DNA from: Sthenelais limicola
Lineage: Eukaryota > Annelida > Polychaeta > Phyllodocida > Sigalionidae
Assembly (NCBI GenBank): GCA_942159475.1
Contig: OW804097.1
Location: 8,027,685-8,091,684 of the forward strand
Length of the DNA stretch: 64,000 bases
Direction of reading: 5' to 3'
Of this stretch, positions 30,812 through 42,342 are shown piece by piece (position 1 is the stretch's first letter; the number at the start of each line of letters is the position of its first letter). The position numbers and the translations under genes were made by a program. Under the pieces are notes generated by a model. The model saw only the letters and a list, made by a program, of their open reading frames with translations. It had not been told where the DNA came from and made no database searches.

Positions 30812-33156
30812 ATGGGGTCTCATGTGTATCTTCAGGTGTTCAGCCCGTGCTGTCCTATAGTCACACATAGTACATACATAGGGCTTTTCTCCAGTATGTT
30901 TTCTCATCTATATCTTCATTGCTCCCGCCTGTGCTGCCCTATAGTCACACAGTACATTCATGAGGCTTTTCCCCAGTATGTTTTCTCATGTGTCTCCTCA
31001 GGCTTGCTGCATGTGCTGACCTGTAGTCACACACAGTACATACATAGGGCTTTCTTCCAGTATGTTTTCTCATGTGTACCTTTAGGTCTCCAGCACGTAT
31101 TGTCCAATAGTCACACACAGTACATTCATGAGGCTTATCCCCAGTATGTTTTCTCATGTGCACCCTCAGGTCTCCAGTCCATGCTGTCCTATAGTCACAC
31201 ACAGTACATACATAGGGCTTTTCCCCAGTATGTTTTCTCATGTGTAACTTCAGGTCTGCAGCACGTATTGTCCAATAGTCACACACAGTACATTCATGGG
31301 GCTTGTTTCCACTATGTTTTCTCATGTGAACCCTCAGGTCTCCAGTCTGTGCTGTCCTATAGTAACATACAGTACATTCATGAGGCTTATCCCCAGTATG
31401 TTTTCTCATGTGTCTCCTCAGGTCTCCACCTGCTGCTGTCCTATAGTCACACACAGTACATTCATGAGGCTTTTCTCCAGTATGTTTTCTCATGTGTTTC
31501 TTCAGTTCTCCAGCCATTATTGCCCTATAGTCACACATTGTACATTCATGAGGCTTTTCTCAAGTATGTTTTCTCATGTGTTTATTCAGGTTTCCAGCAC
31601 ATGCTGTCCTATAGTCACACACAGTACATTCATGAGGCTTTTCTCCAGTATGGGTTATCAGGTGTCTCCTCAGGTGTTCAGCCCGTGCTGTCCTATAGTC
31701 ACACACAGTACATTCATGGGACTTGTTTCCAGTATGTTTTCTCATGTGTACCCTCAGGTCTCCAGTCTTTGCCCCAGTATGTGTTTTCATGTGTCTCCTC
31801 AGGTCTCCAGCCCGTGCTGTCCTATAGTCACACACAGTACATACATAGGGCTTTTCCCCAGTATGTTTTCTCATGTGTAACTTCAGGTCTGCAGCCCGTA
31901 TTGTCCAATAGTCACACACAGTACATTCATGGCGCTTGTTTCCAGTATGTTTTCTCATGTGAACCCTCAGGTCTCCAGTCTGTGCTGTCCTATAGTCACA
32001 TACAGTACATTCATGAGGCTTTTCGCCAGTGTGTTTTCTCATGTGTCTCCTCAGGTCTCCACCTGCTGCTGTCCTATAGTCACACACAGTACATACATGG
32101 GGCTTTTCTCCAGTATGTTTTCTCATGTGTTTCTTCAGTTCTCCAGCCATTGTTGCCCTATAGTCACACACAGTACATTTATGAGGCTTTTCTCCAGTAT
32201 GTGTTCTTATGTGTCTCATCAGAGTTTCAGCCCGTGCTGTCCTATAGTCACACAAAGTACATTCATGGGGCTTTTCTCCAGTATGTGTTCTCATGTGTCT
32301 CCTCAGGTGTTCAGCCCATGCTGTCCTATAGTCACACCCAGTACATTTATGTTTCCTCTCACCAGTGTGGATGAGCAAATGTTTCTCTAAACATCTGCTC
32401 TCTGTAAACCCTTCAACACACACACTACAGTTGTGTAGTTTATCCCCAATATGAGTCACATTGTGTGGTTTATCCCCTGTATGAGTCACATTGTGTATAT
32501 TGGCCACCAGTAGAGTAGGTACAAAAGTCACACTTGTAGATTTTCCTGTCTCTCCTGCCTCCCCTGTATGAGTCACACTGTGATGCACCATGCCTTCTGA
32601 CATCTGTATAGTTTCCACAAGTACCGAGGGTACAGAAGCCCCATTTGTTGCCTGCCCTGTCTCCATAAGTACAGTAGGTGCACAAGTCACACTTGTAGCA
32701 TTTGCTGTCTCCATGAGTACAGTAGGTGCACTAGTCACACTTGTAGCATTTGCTGTCTCCATAAGTACAGTAGGTGCACTAATCACACTTGTAGCATTTG
32801 CTGTCTCCATGAGTACAGTAGGTGCACTAGTCACACTTGTAGCATTTGCTGTCTCCATGAGTACAGTAGGTGCACTAGTCTCACTTGTACCATTTGCTGT
32901 CTCCATGAGTACAGTAGGTGCACTAGTCACACTTGTAGCATTTGCTGTCCCCATGAGTAAAGTAGGTGCACTAGTCACACTTGTAGCATTTGCTGTCTCC
33001 ATGAGTAGAGTAGGTGCACTAGTCACACTTGTAGCATTTGCTGTCTCCATGAGTACAGTAGGTGCACTAGTCACACTTGTAGCATTTGCTGTCTCCATGA
33101 GTATGCTTATGTGCCAGGATGCTAATGGGTGAATGTACACTGCCACTCCTCAGACC
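30812..33156 (-). pseudogene. C2H2 zinc-finger gene, copy A (frame-damaged)
   Basis: The exon begins after TATATATTTGCAG (position 33156). It encodes an N-terminal minisatellite (nine 16-residue ATSVTSAPTVLMETAN units) and then about 19 C2H2 fingers of the form C-T-V-C-DYRTA...L..H...H joined by TGEKPHE linkers. Three lesions are visible. Glycine GGA of a TGEKP linker has become TGA (31560-31562). A 2-bp loss at about 30945 shifts the frame. A stop lies in the second-to-last finger. One finger near 31770 is also fused by a deletion. Tandem C2H2 arrays bind DNA; whether this copy is expressed is unknown. The METAN frame has a TGA just after the splice site, so it would start at an internal ATG. 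Confidence 0.75.
32690..33105 (-). repeat. 48-bp minisatellite, copy A
   Basis: Nine units of 48 bp (16 codons). In the zinc-finger frame they read METANATSVTSAPTVL. In the frame that is open at the splice acceptor each unit reads KCYKCD-stop-CTYCTHGDS, a half zinc finger. Confidence 0.85.
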
Positions 33157-33888
33157 CTGCAAATATATAAAGAGGTGATCAGTTTACATCAAAGAGAAGA
33201 TCAACTCTCTGAATATTTCTTTTCTACAGTTCGGGGAGAAATGTTTGAAACTCCCTCCCTTTCAAGAACCCTTATCCGCCCCTGATTTCTGTCCAGTTTT
33301 TACAGAGGCAGATTATTAAAATCCCGTTAGTTATTTCTGGGATCTCGAGATCCCAGATTTACTATGAGTATTTTTCCCGTCTCCACTATATGCTGCACAG
33401 GCCACAGGGCCACATGGTCCCATCGCCACATTGACCCAGTTGCCAGGCTCTTGAGGTCACCGTATTGACCCAGATCCTGACCCAGTTAGCGCGCCCACGT
33501 GATCAGACTGCGCCACACGCACCGTAGTTGTCTGCCTCACATTTAGATGAAGGTGGTCTGAATGTAAACTGGTCTGTTTTAGTCAAATGACAAACATGGT
33601 GTCTGTACTTGAACCCAAATATGTTGGAAATAAAAATTAGAAAGTTAAACTGTTTTAGTTGATGAAGTATAATATCCTTATGTACACATTGTGTAATATT
33701 TAGATTTGAAGAATTATATATTTAAAGCATGTTTAGAGACGATATGAAATGTAAAATGTGTAAAAGTTGGTTGTTAGACGTCAGCACCACCCTCAGCAAA
33801 CGGGAATTTTAGTAAATGCTTCAAGGCCAAACCGGGTCCAGCTCATGCCAAAACAATGTGAAGGAAGAAATAAAACAGCGAGTTCCAT
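33157..33888. other. Upstream region of zinc-finger copy A
   Basis: Shared with 54330-54984 in copy B. It contains a GC-rich stretch (33380-33550) with CACGTG at about 33498, where copy B has CACATG. It may include promoter or 5' untranslated exon sequence, but no coding exon can be supported. Confidence 0.4.
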
Positions 33889-34425
33889 TTGTCAGGTTGG
33901 GTGGGAGATTGCGGGTCACGTGTCACGTTTTAAATGGTAGCGATTTGGGTCTAGCAACCAGCACATTTTGTTATATTTTGAAATTAATATGCACAGGAAA
34001 AATATATTCTATCATGAAATATACTTATCATAAGTATTGTCACCATTTCCAAAGAAATTCTACTTGATAACAGGGCTATAATGATTAGATTCAGCTCTTT
34101 GTTTACTATGAGTCTGGTGCAAACACGCCATAGCAACTTATAGGGAGCAGGGTTAAAAGTGCAAAGTTCCATCCTGGATTTCTTAAATTCTACAAAGTTT
34201 TAAACATTATCAACCCTCTGTGAGTATTTTCTTGGCAATACTGTACATTTCTACGAAGAATCTAGAATTTTTTTACCCAGTTTCTGACTGTTCTGAGCAT
34301 GTGAAATTGAGCAATTAAGCACTGGTAACTCAGAGGCGCGACGTTTGTTGTCACCAGACAATATGGCGGCCAGTGCGGCCGATCACAGCGCCACCTGTAA
34401 AAATTTCTTCCGGCCGACCTGACGA
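33889..34425. mobile_element. 537-bp non-autonomous DNA transposon
   Basis: Absent from copy B, where the site reads TTTCCATGGCCACGA. The ends TTGTCAGGTTGG and CCGACCTGACGA are inverted repeats, and AT is duplicated at the junctions. It contains a segment (GAAATATACTTATCAT) related to the repeat at 3811-4493. No transposase is encoded. Confidence 0.85.
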
Positions 34426-34549
34426 ATGGCCACGATATCAGGAACATCAGCATGTTAATAATGAAAAAATATGGTTGGAATTGTGAGAAATTTGCTGATT
34501 TAGATTGGAGGTATGCTTTATTTCATTGGATATGTCCTTGCGATGGTTA

Positions 34550-36280
34550 TAGTGTTTATTTCCAGATTCGACATGACAAATACATATAATAATAATAATA
34601 TTAGTAATAATTCTGGAAATGGGTCTCCCTTTCTATGGTAGCCTTAGCTCTTCCAAGGGGTCCCTTGTACCTTAATTAATTAATTACAATAAGTTTCCGT
34701 GTACAATGTACATATAATAGTAAGTTTTAGTTTTTATTAGATAAAAAGTATAGTATAATTAGAATTGGGTAGATTTTCGTAGGGAGAATTCCCTATGGTT
34801 TTATATAATAAATCTGCCGCATTACATATGCTGTTTATCATTTGATTTAAGAACACATGGTAGGTGGTTGCATTCTAACGAACACTTCACGTACCAAGGG
34901 TTGATTTGTGCCCACGGGTAGGCCAGCGAGACCCCCTTGAGGGTTCGCCCTCCCATCCGTGGGCCCAAGATACATATATATCATAGGTCACATTGTAATA
35001 CAGCACAAGCGATAGGCGATTTGCATTCTATAGAACACTCCTGCCCGTCGCCTGTTTTGCCGCTGTCGCAGAAACGGGTTGGTGGCATTCTAAAGAACAC
35101 TCACCGCTGCGTGTGTGGGTCAGTGGCAGATGGATGGATTGATATAACCATTCTATTTCATAACATCAACTCTCATTTGAGTTTGTTTTTAGTTGTTCAT
35201 TATTCGTTGGCGAGGGAAAGAGGAAGGGTGATAGTCCAAGAAAGTTATTGGATAAATTACAAGTGATTCAAAACTCTTTTATTAGAGTAGCATACGACCT
35301 GGAGAACAGGGTCAATGTTGTAGACATGCAGTTAAAGCAAAATATACAATTATTAGAGAATAGCAGGCGTAACCATATGCTCGTGATGGCTTACAGATTG
35401 AGTCAAGACCATACATATGTTGACAATAGAAAGTTAAATCTTAGATCTCATAATAAAGGAATAAGGTTCAAAGTACCTCAACCCCATACAGAAAGGGTGA
35501 GGAAGTCGTTGTACTACCAATTACCATCTATGTGGAATGAATTACCAAAAGAGGCAACTATATGTACCTCAGTAACATCTTTTAAACGTTGTTTACAAAG
35601 AGAAGCAACGTGAAGATAATACACTGAAGGGCAGTAGAGACAAAGAGGAAAGTTAAAAGGTTGGAGAAGTGCCCCCTTATTGTGACCACGGTCAATAATA
35701 AACGTTTTACAATACAATACAATACAAAAAGTAATATAAGCCTCAAAACTATCGGAAATGATAGGAAAATCTTTGTTATACTTATTCACAAGATGGTCTG
35801 TAAATCCATCACCACTACCATTGTTCTTATCATCATTATCATTAGTAAGAACAGGACTTAAATAAAATAGTAGCTGAGTTTCCAGATAAAGAAGCTATAC
35901 TGAAGTAACTGTACTACTTTATTGCTATATCAAGTAGTACGGCCATTGAATGACTGTAATTAGGAAACATAAGATGTTTTGTTTCAAACGCATGTTAATA
36001 CTTTAAGAATGTTGCTATGATTATATAAAATAATGTATTGTAACATGTAATATTTATTCTTTTTATAACTGCACATAGTGCGTACAAAAGCCTGTACTAA
36101 GTTTAATATCAACAAAACATATCTTCAATAAATCAAACATTTAAAATAGGGTGACCTGGAAGATCTGTTTACAGATGGTTTTGTAAGATAATATGATTTA
36201 TCCTCTTTGATCCTTTTTCCATGATGTATTAGAATAAGATATAGAAATAAAACTATTACAATACAAAAATACAATACAAT
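34550..36280. mobile_element. Composite insertion with LINE fragments, copy A only
   Basis: Copy B runs directly from GCGATGGTTA (55090-55110) to TACACATTTCC. In copy A 1.7 kb intervenes. It holds a TAATAATAAT tract at the left, three spaced GCATTCTA(A/T)(A/C)GAACACT motifs (about 34868, 35019, 35084), the LINE fragment annotated at 35236-35728 and a second AATAC-type tail at about 36252-36282. Confidence 0.7.
35236..35728 (+). mobile_element. Strongly 5'-truncated LINE (RT C-terminus and tail)
   Basis: Open frame 35236-35613 reads RKLLDKLQVIQNSFIRVAYD, LLENSRRNHMLVMAYRLSQ, RKLNLRSHNKGIRFKVPQP and YYQLPSMWNELP. This is the post-RT C-terminal region of a LINE ORF2. An (AATAC)n tail lies at 35711-35727. 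Only about 490 bp of the element is present, as typical for incomplete target-primed reverse transcription. Confidence 0.8.
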
Positions 36281-36565
36281 ACACATTTCCACACTCGGCT
36301 CACCTAGATACCATATTATCGCCCATTCGGCAGCTAACAACGTAACAAAATTTCCATATTTCCACCGAAAGGAACATCGTCAGAATTAAATCAGTTCATA
36401 AACTATTGTTTGTGATCGTTTTTGAAGTCGACATGGCTCATTATCATGGATTATTCGGATATGTATTATGTCAGCACCCTTCGGTGATTGTGCATATTTT
36501 CTCTGTTATGCCATGGCCGCATCTGCAGTGGTCGCATATAGCATAATATATCCACGGACATTACC

Positions 36566-37368
36566 AGCTATGACAGTAACTAAAAGGCAGATGCACCCGT
36601 ACTCACCCCTACTCACTACAATAAAAACTTCTTTTCTACGTTGGGGGGGTTGCGCCCTCTTTCTCGCGCGTGTGGCCCCTCTTTTTTGTTCCTTCTTCCC
36701 ATATTTATCTTAAAATTTAGTACGTACATTGTTAAATAACGTTATTATTTTCATTTTCTGTACTCCCGTACGCACTGAAACACATTAAACACGAGGTGGC
36801 GCCCCACATTTGTGCCACTGTCCGCCTAATCTCGTGTCCGGGCGCACGGGAGAACGATATTTTTTGTCAGGGAAAGTACATTTAGTTCACAAGAATAGTT
36901 TAATGTAGAATGAAAATTTAAATAAACTAATCAAAGTAAGAAATATATGAATAATGTATAAATATGATGGAATTAGGTTAATATTAATATTAAAAAGAAA
37001 ATAGATTTGTATTTGTTGACAATATATATGGCGATCATTGGAGGTCGGCAGAGATTAAATAAAGACATTAGTAAAGTAGCCAGTCACAGTAGACTATTAG
37101 TGATTGTCGTTGCGGGCCAAAAGTAGGTGGCGACACTGTTTGGTGTTTTGAAAAGTAGGGTGAGTAGCGATGACAGTGTATTCGAAAAAGAAGTAAATTA
37201 GACAATAATATTGGCTTCATTTAGTATGTGAGAGTGATTTATATGTATTTAAGAAGAAGATAAAGAATATTAGAAGTATAAGAGATGTATATAATTGCCT
37301 GTGTAAGTGTATGGCGGTGCATACGGGTGCATACGGGTGCGTCTGTCTTTTCGTGCCTGCCACCAGCT
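36566..37368. mobile_element. 803-bp DNA transposon with 6-bp target duplication
   Basis: ATTACC at 36560-36565 is repeated at 37369-37374. Copy B has a single ATTACC at that place (55410-55415). The ends are ~43-bp imperfect inverted repeats: AGCTATGACAGTAACTAAAA and the complement of the right end, AGCTGGTGGCAGGCACGAAA, both followed by (A/G)GACAGA-like and GCACCCGTA sequence. No long open frame exists inside. The superfamily is not assigned. Confidence 0.88.
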
Positions 37369-37541
37369 ATTACCATTGGATTTCTCATCAGGAAACACTG
37401 TTAAGACTACAAAACAGCAGGAAATAACATTTGCAAAAGCCTAACATAAGTTTATAATGACTGACAGTGTATTTAATGGGATATCTGTTGATTTGACCAT
37501 ACATAAACTTAGAATCTGTGATAATATTGTGTAATTATTGC

Positions 37542-38001
37542 CCGGGGGGCCGGTACTAGAGTTCATAGTGTATACAGGTATGTGCCGCGGTAAAGGCCCC
37601 CTTTTTTCAGCCCCAGCCGCTCCCAAAGGCCCCCTCTTTAATGAGTCTTTTCAGGCACCAAGGCTCCAAGCTCCCAAAGGTCAGCTCCTGAAGACCACAT
37701 TTTTCAGGCTGTCAGCTCCCGAAGCTCAGCTTCCAAAGATCCCCCCATTAATAGGCATTCACATCTTCCGAAATAAAAAAATAAAAATTGAATTTAAAGA
37801 AAACCCTGTGTTACATAGTAACCTACGGTATGTCTATGATTATCTGAGTATATTTGGCATTGTCTTGATGATTTAAAATGCCTGTTCGGTTAGGTTGAAC
37901 ATTTCTGTCTTAAATGATCTGACCCAATAATGTAAACACTCCCTGTCAGTGTAGAGAGTCAGCGATTCTAATCTCAAGAGATGCAGAGAACTTATGTAGA
38001 T
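37542..38001. other. Intergenic; MITE remnant at 37838-37924
   Basis: The remnant has TATCTGAGTATATTTGGCAT...GATCTGACCC and matches the right half of the GGGTCAG family. The preceding GC-richer open frame (37538-37876) shows repeated GGC(T/C)CC-type codons and no domain. Confidence 0.45.
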
Positions 38002-38330
38002 AGCTGAGACTGAGCGATAATAGGGAGCTGAATGTTTTCATATAAACAGAGGAGAAATAAAGGCATCAGATTTACCTTCGATCGTTCCTCACTATTGCTT
38101 TTAGTTGTGGGTTGAATTTGTGTGTACAATAATTGCTGTTTGTTCAATAATTCCCCTAAAAAATATTAAAACGGGCACAGACTGATGGCACGCTTGCGGA
38201 ACCTGTTATACAGCTGCTACCTGGAGGTAAGGTGAGGAACTACTATTTCTACCTCCAGTACTCCTCACCAGGTGGCAGCAGCACTATAATGTCAGATCGT
38301 CATTAATGTAAATCGCTAGCTCTACATACA
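38002..38330 (+). repeat. ~330-bp repeat with conserved stem (paired with 61407)
   Basis: High similarity to 61407-61742 from GAGACTGAGCGATAATAGGG to ATCGCTAGCTCTACATA. Inside, CTGCTACCTGG (38214-38224) pairs with CCAGGTGGCAG (38268-38278). In the other copy these arms read CTGCCACCTGG and CCAGATGGCAG. Confidence 0.8.
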
Positions 38331-39021
38331 GTGTAATCCGTTTATTGTGGACATGGATAATAGGTACATTCGTTTTTTTGGGACAGGTGGTCTGGGACAA
38401 AATCATTTCTATTATAAAGAAGTGTTTTTGACCAAATAAAGGGGACATAATTGCGGCTATTTGGGACAGATTCAGACCCATTTTCTCCTGGAAATGATGA
38501 AATCACATGTATCCAATGTCACATCAGATTAGCAGATCACAGCAAGTCCAGAGATGTGTGTGGCACCAGTAGGATTATCGTCACAATTTGAGGGGAAGTG
38601 TTGGGCTATTTACTTTCATAGATATGGAATGTTTTTGTACGTTAACATTGCCCACCATCCGCCCACCTCCCGTTGCTACTGGCATTAAAATCGTTTTGTT
38701 TTTGTGTTAAATTTGTGCGGGAACCATCGCCGATGTATGCGATGGTTCTTCTGCACATATAAGCTTTGTTTATGGCCGTAGATGCCCGAGCGATGCCAAA
38801 GTGTCCGGTTTATTTCCGAACTTGAAACTTGAATTGAACTTGAAACTTGAATTTGAAAATTTTAGGAAAATCAGGGAAAGATCTGATTTGATGGCTACTA
38901 CTGGTGGTTTCATTAGCTTCACTGTCAAGGCAAGCTTGTGCTCGTGAAATGTTGAGTCGGTGCACAAAATAGAAGTAATTACTTGTGGTGGGAATAAGTT
39001 TCATCAATTAAATATGTATAC
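38331..39021. other. No gene recognised
   Basis: Contains a short GAACTTGAAACTTGAA tandem (38819-38853). No supported exon. Confidence 0.4.
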
Positions 39022-39630
39022 GGTCAGTTCTCACGAAATGGGGCTATTTGGGGGTCAAATTTTAGATTCATTGGAACTACTAATCCTTCACATGATGGAT
39101 TGTACACATGTTTAACGATCCACATTGAAAATTGGCCACACTACTATTAAAATCTCCCGAAATCAAGAAAAGCATAAATTGTCTTGGAACGCAACAGGAC
39201 ATTGGAACGCAACGTTGACACTTTGATTTAGTCTAAAGAAGTCATAAATTATATAGATGCTTTAAGTGTTACATTTTTGTTGACTAATCTATATGTAGAC
39301 ACTGTATTGCACGTTGGAACACAACGTTAGGAATTCCCAAACTGGGAATTCGGAATTCCCCAACTGGGAATTCTTTCACTCATTCAGGTCGGATATAAAT
39401 ACTGTTGTTTGTAGTTCCTTTTTTAACATTTTGATCCAAAGTCAACCTCTTCGGGAAAAACTTGGGCATAATAGTAATAAAATATTCATTTTTCATACAT
39501 AGATGGGCTCATAAAAAGGGCGTTGGAATGCAACACACAAACATGTGTCAATATAATTTAAATTGGTATAGTGCCAACCCCTCTCAATATATGACCCATG
39601 AATGTCGGGCCCATTTCGTGAGAATTGACC
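39022..39630. mobile_element. 609-bp inverted-repeat element
   Basis: GGTCAGTTCTCACGAAATGG (39022 on) is matched by the complement at 39609-39630 (GGTCAATTCTCACGAAATGG). The interior has repeated GTTGGAACGCAAC-type motifs (39185, 39203, 39313) and a doubled GAATTCCCAACTGGGAATTC palindrome (39331-39373). No transposase. Confidence 0.7.
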
Positions 39631-39637
39631 ATTATAT

Positions 39638-39705
39638 GGGTCAGATTTTCCGAAAATGTACAATTGGCAGCTGTATACATTTAGTAAATTCTGCTAAATC
39701 AGCTG
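39638..39705. mobile_element. MITE left end, interrupted by a LINE
   Basis: GGGTCAGATTTTCCGAAAAT followed by the family interior (GGCAGCTGTATACATTTAG). The right end is missing because the sequence passes into the LINE. Confidence 0.75.
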
Positions 39706-42342
39706 CAATTTGGCCAATATTAGGTAACCAGAGTGATGAGAATTTAGAATTACTTGTAATAAGGCTAAAGTACAAAGAGATGAAAGATATAATCTTAATG
39801 AATGTATATAGAGCACCATCTGGCAACAAGCAATATAAGCAGCTTGAAAATGATTTCAAAAATGCAAACATATTCATAATAGGAGACCTTAATATTAACT
39901 GGCTGGCTGAAGATAATGACACTGCTTACTACAAAGACAGAACTCTCACAAATGGACTAGAACAATATATTGTGAGCCCCACTAGATTTAGTGATAATCC
40001 CACATTAATTGACCATATCCTAGGTAATTCGAAAAACATAAAATCAGCAGGAACACTGACTTACTCTATCAGTGATCACCTACCGGTTTATATGGTCTAT
40101 AAAAAAGGAAAAGAAAAACTGAAAAAAACACTAGTAAAGGGAAGATCCTATAGGAGGTACACACCTCAACAATTAGAAGAGCAACTCCTAACTTTAGATT
40201 GGGAACCGTGCCTTAATGAGCAAAACCCTGATAAAGCCTGGGAAATACTATATAATAACATATTAAAGATTCTAAACAGACTATGTCCAATTAAATCGTT
40301 CTATGTAAATGCCACACCCACACCTTGGGTCACTCAAGAGCTATTAGAGATGAAACACAACAGAGACTATTACTTACATAGATACACTATTTCTAGGGAC
40401 ATCAATGATAAAATCAGAGCGAACCAAATCAGAAATGAGGTCAATTCAGCATTCAAACGAGCGAAGAATAACTATGTAAAAACAAATTTAAGATTGAATA
40501 ATAATGACCCAAAAAAGTTCTGGAGGATCATCAATGATCTGATACCAAGCAAAACTGGTAAATCAGTAAAACAGGTAATAGATCCGACCTCTAGAACACT
40601 AGCATCTCCTGAAAAAAGCACAGACATAATTAATGATTTCTTTGTATCAATCGGTAAGGAGATTAATGAAAATACCCCTACCGTTAGGAATCCTGCCACT
40701 ATGGTACAATCAGAGAAACCACTTCTAGTAATTGAAACTCCAGAATTGGATGAAATAATGAAATTAATCAATGACATAGATTGTAGAAAATCTTCAGGTT
40801 GCCCAAACATTAACGCAAGAGTTTATAAAGATGCTCTGAAAGCGGTACCCAATATACTAAGACATATCATTCATAGATCATTAGTTACTAACACTTTTCC
40901 ACAAGCCTGGAAAATGGCCCTGGTCACCCCACTTCCTAAGAAAGGAGATTCAACCCTAGTGGAGAACATTAGGCCCATCTCATTAATACATATCTGTGGT
41001 AAGATCATGGAGAAAATCATAAATAAAAATCTAATCCCTCATCTCGAAAACAACAACATCCTCTCACCCAACCAATATGGTTACAGGAAAGATAAATCAA
41101 CCTCCACCTGTGTTGCCTCCTTACTAGGCAAGATACTTACTGCTTTTAATAGAAAAGAATATATCTGCTGCACCTTCTTTGACTATAGAAAGGCATTCGA
41201 TTGCGTTCCCCATGCCCCACTAATAGATAAGCTGAAATACTATAATATCAGCAAAAACGTGGAAGAACTTCTTAAAAACTACTTGAATGGCAGAGGCCAA
41301 CAAGTTAGAATTATGGAAAACAAATCTAAAATGGCTCAGATCACAACAGGTGTGCCTCAGGGCTCAATTTTGGGTCCATCCCTGTTTATTTTATATATTA
41401 ATGATGTCAATAATCTACCATTAGAAGGAGAAATCAGACTATATGCTGACGACATTGTATTACTAAATGCAGAAAACACCTATGACAAATTATTAGAAAA
41501 TACAACGAAAGACTGTAACAAAATAATACAATGGAGTGATTATAACAAACTGAGTATCAATATTAATAAAACCAAGAGTATGTTTATAGGGAATAGGGCA
41601 CAATTGAAAATTCACAACAATGACATACAGCTAAAGCTAGATAATAACAAAAACATTGATTGGGTAGACAACTTCAAATACTTAGGTATTACTTTGCAAA
41701 ATGATTTACACTTTGATCGTAGCTTTAAAGACCTTATTGGACAGGCATCAGCAAGACTTAGAACTATCCAACTCATAAGACCATCCCTTACAAAAAATTG
41801 TGCCTTACTGTTAACTAAATCTATGGTACTTTGTTATTTGGACTACATTAATTTCTGTTATCTATCTTTGAATAAAAATGCCAAAGATAAGATACAAACG
41901 ATCCAAAACAGAGCATTAAAAATAGCTATGGGGCTACCAAGACTATACCCAACCCTTGACCTCCATAGACAGACCAAAAGCATGTATTTTGAACAAAAAA
42001 TGGAATTCGAGTTGTTGAAACTGATACATAAAGACATTTTTTCTGATAACAATGACAAAATTTTTTAGCAAAAACAAACAGGTAGAACACGAAGATTCGA
42101 TGGTATAGTCCTTAATCAAAATTTACCAAGATATGACCTATATAAAAAAGCATTCTTATATCATGGTGCTGGGATTTGGAATAATCTACCACCCCAAATT
42201 AGACAAATACAAGATCCTCTGCTTTTTAAGAAACAAATTAAAGAGAATTTTCTAATATGATCAATCTGAGTCAATGGTTTCAACACACAATGAAAACAAA
42301 ACTTGAAACAAACAGGTTTACTAACACATTATTATTATTATA
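39706..42342 (+). mobile_element. 5'-truncated LINE, + strand
   Basis: The element begins within the endonuclease domain (NVYRAPSGN, IIGDLNIN, TLIDHILGN, SDHLPVYMV). It continues through a complete RT (DCRKSSGCPN, VTPLPKKGD, NQYGYRKDKS, FDYRKAFDCVPH, GVPQGSILGPSLF, LYADDIVLL, FKYLGITLQ) and ends in an (ATT)n tail at 42331-42342. The frame runs to TAG at 42066-42068 and then, unshifted, for 63 more codons to TGA at 42258-42260, giving GAGIWNNLPPQIRQIQ. A late nonsense change therefore removes the C-terminal tail. The left boundary is approximate. Confidence 0.85.

Larger units (their letters stand above)
29559..37541. repeat. Segmental duplication, copy A
   Basis: This region aligns in order with 47784-55580. 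The unique flank at 29640-29765 is about 98% identical by eye to 47860-47985. It carries a zinc-finger gene, its upstream region and four insertions absent from copy B: the MITE 30430-30614, the transposon 33889-34425, LINE-related DNA at about 34550-36280 and the transposon 36566-37368. Copy B has its own insertions. The right boundary is AATTATTGC at about 37541. Confidence 0.9.

Noticed and set aside
30812..32374. 520-codon + strand open frame
   Set aside because: It is the antisense of the 84-bp zinc-finger units (QYVFSCVSSGLQ repeats). A unit without a stop in one antisense frame gives an open array; no independent evidence of coding.
39462..39705. N-terminal 80 codons of the long + strand LINE frame
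   Set aside because: They are translated from the inverted-repeat element and MITE upstream of the truncated LINE; similarity to endonuclease begins only afterwards.
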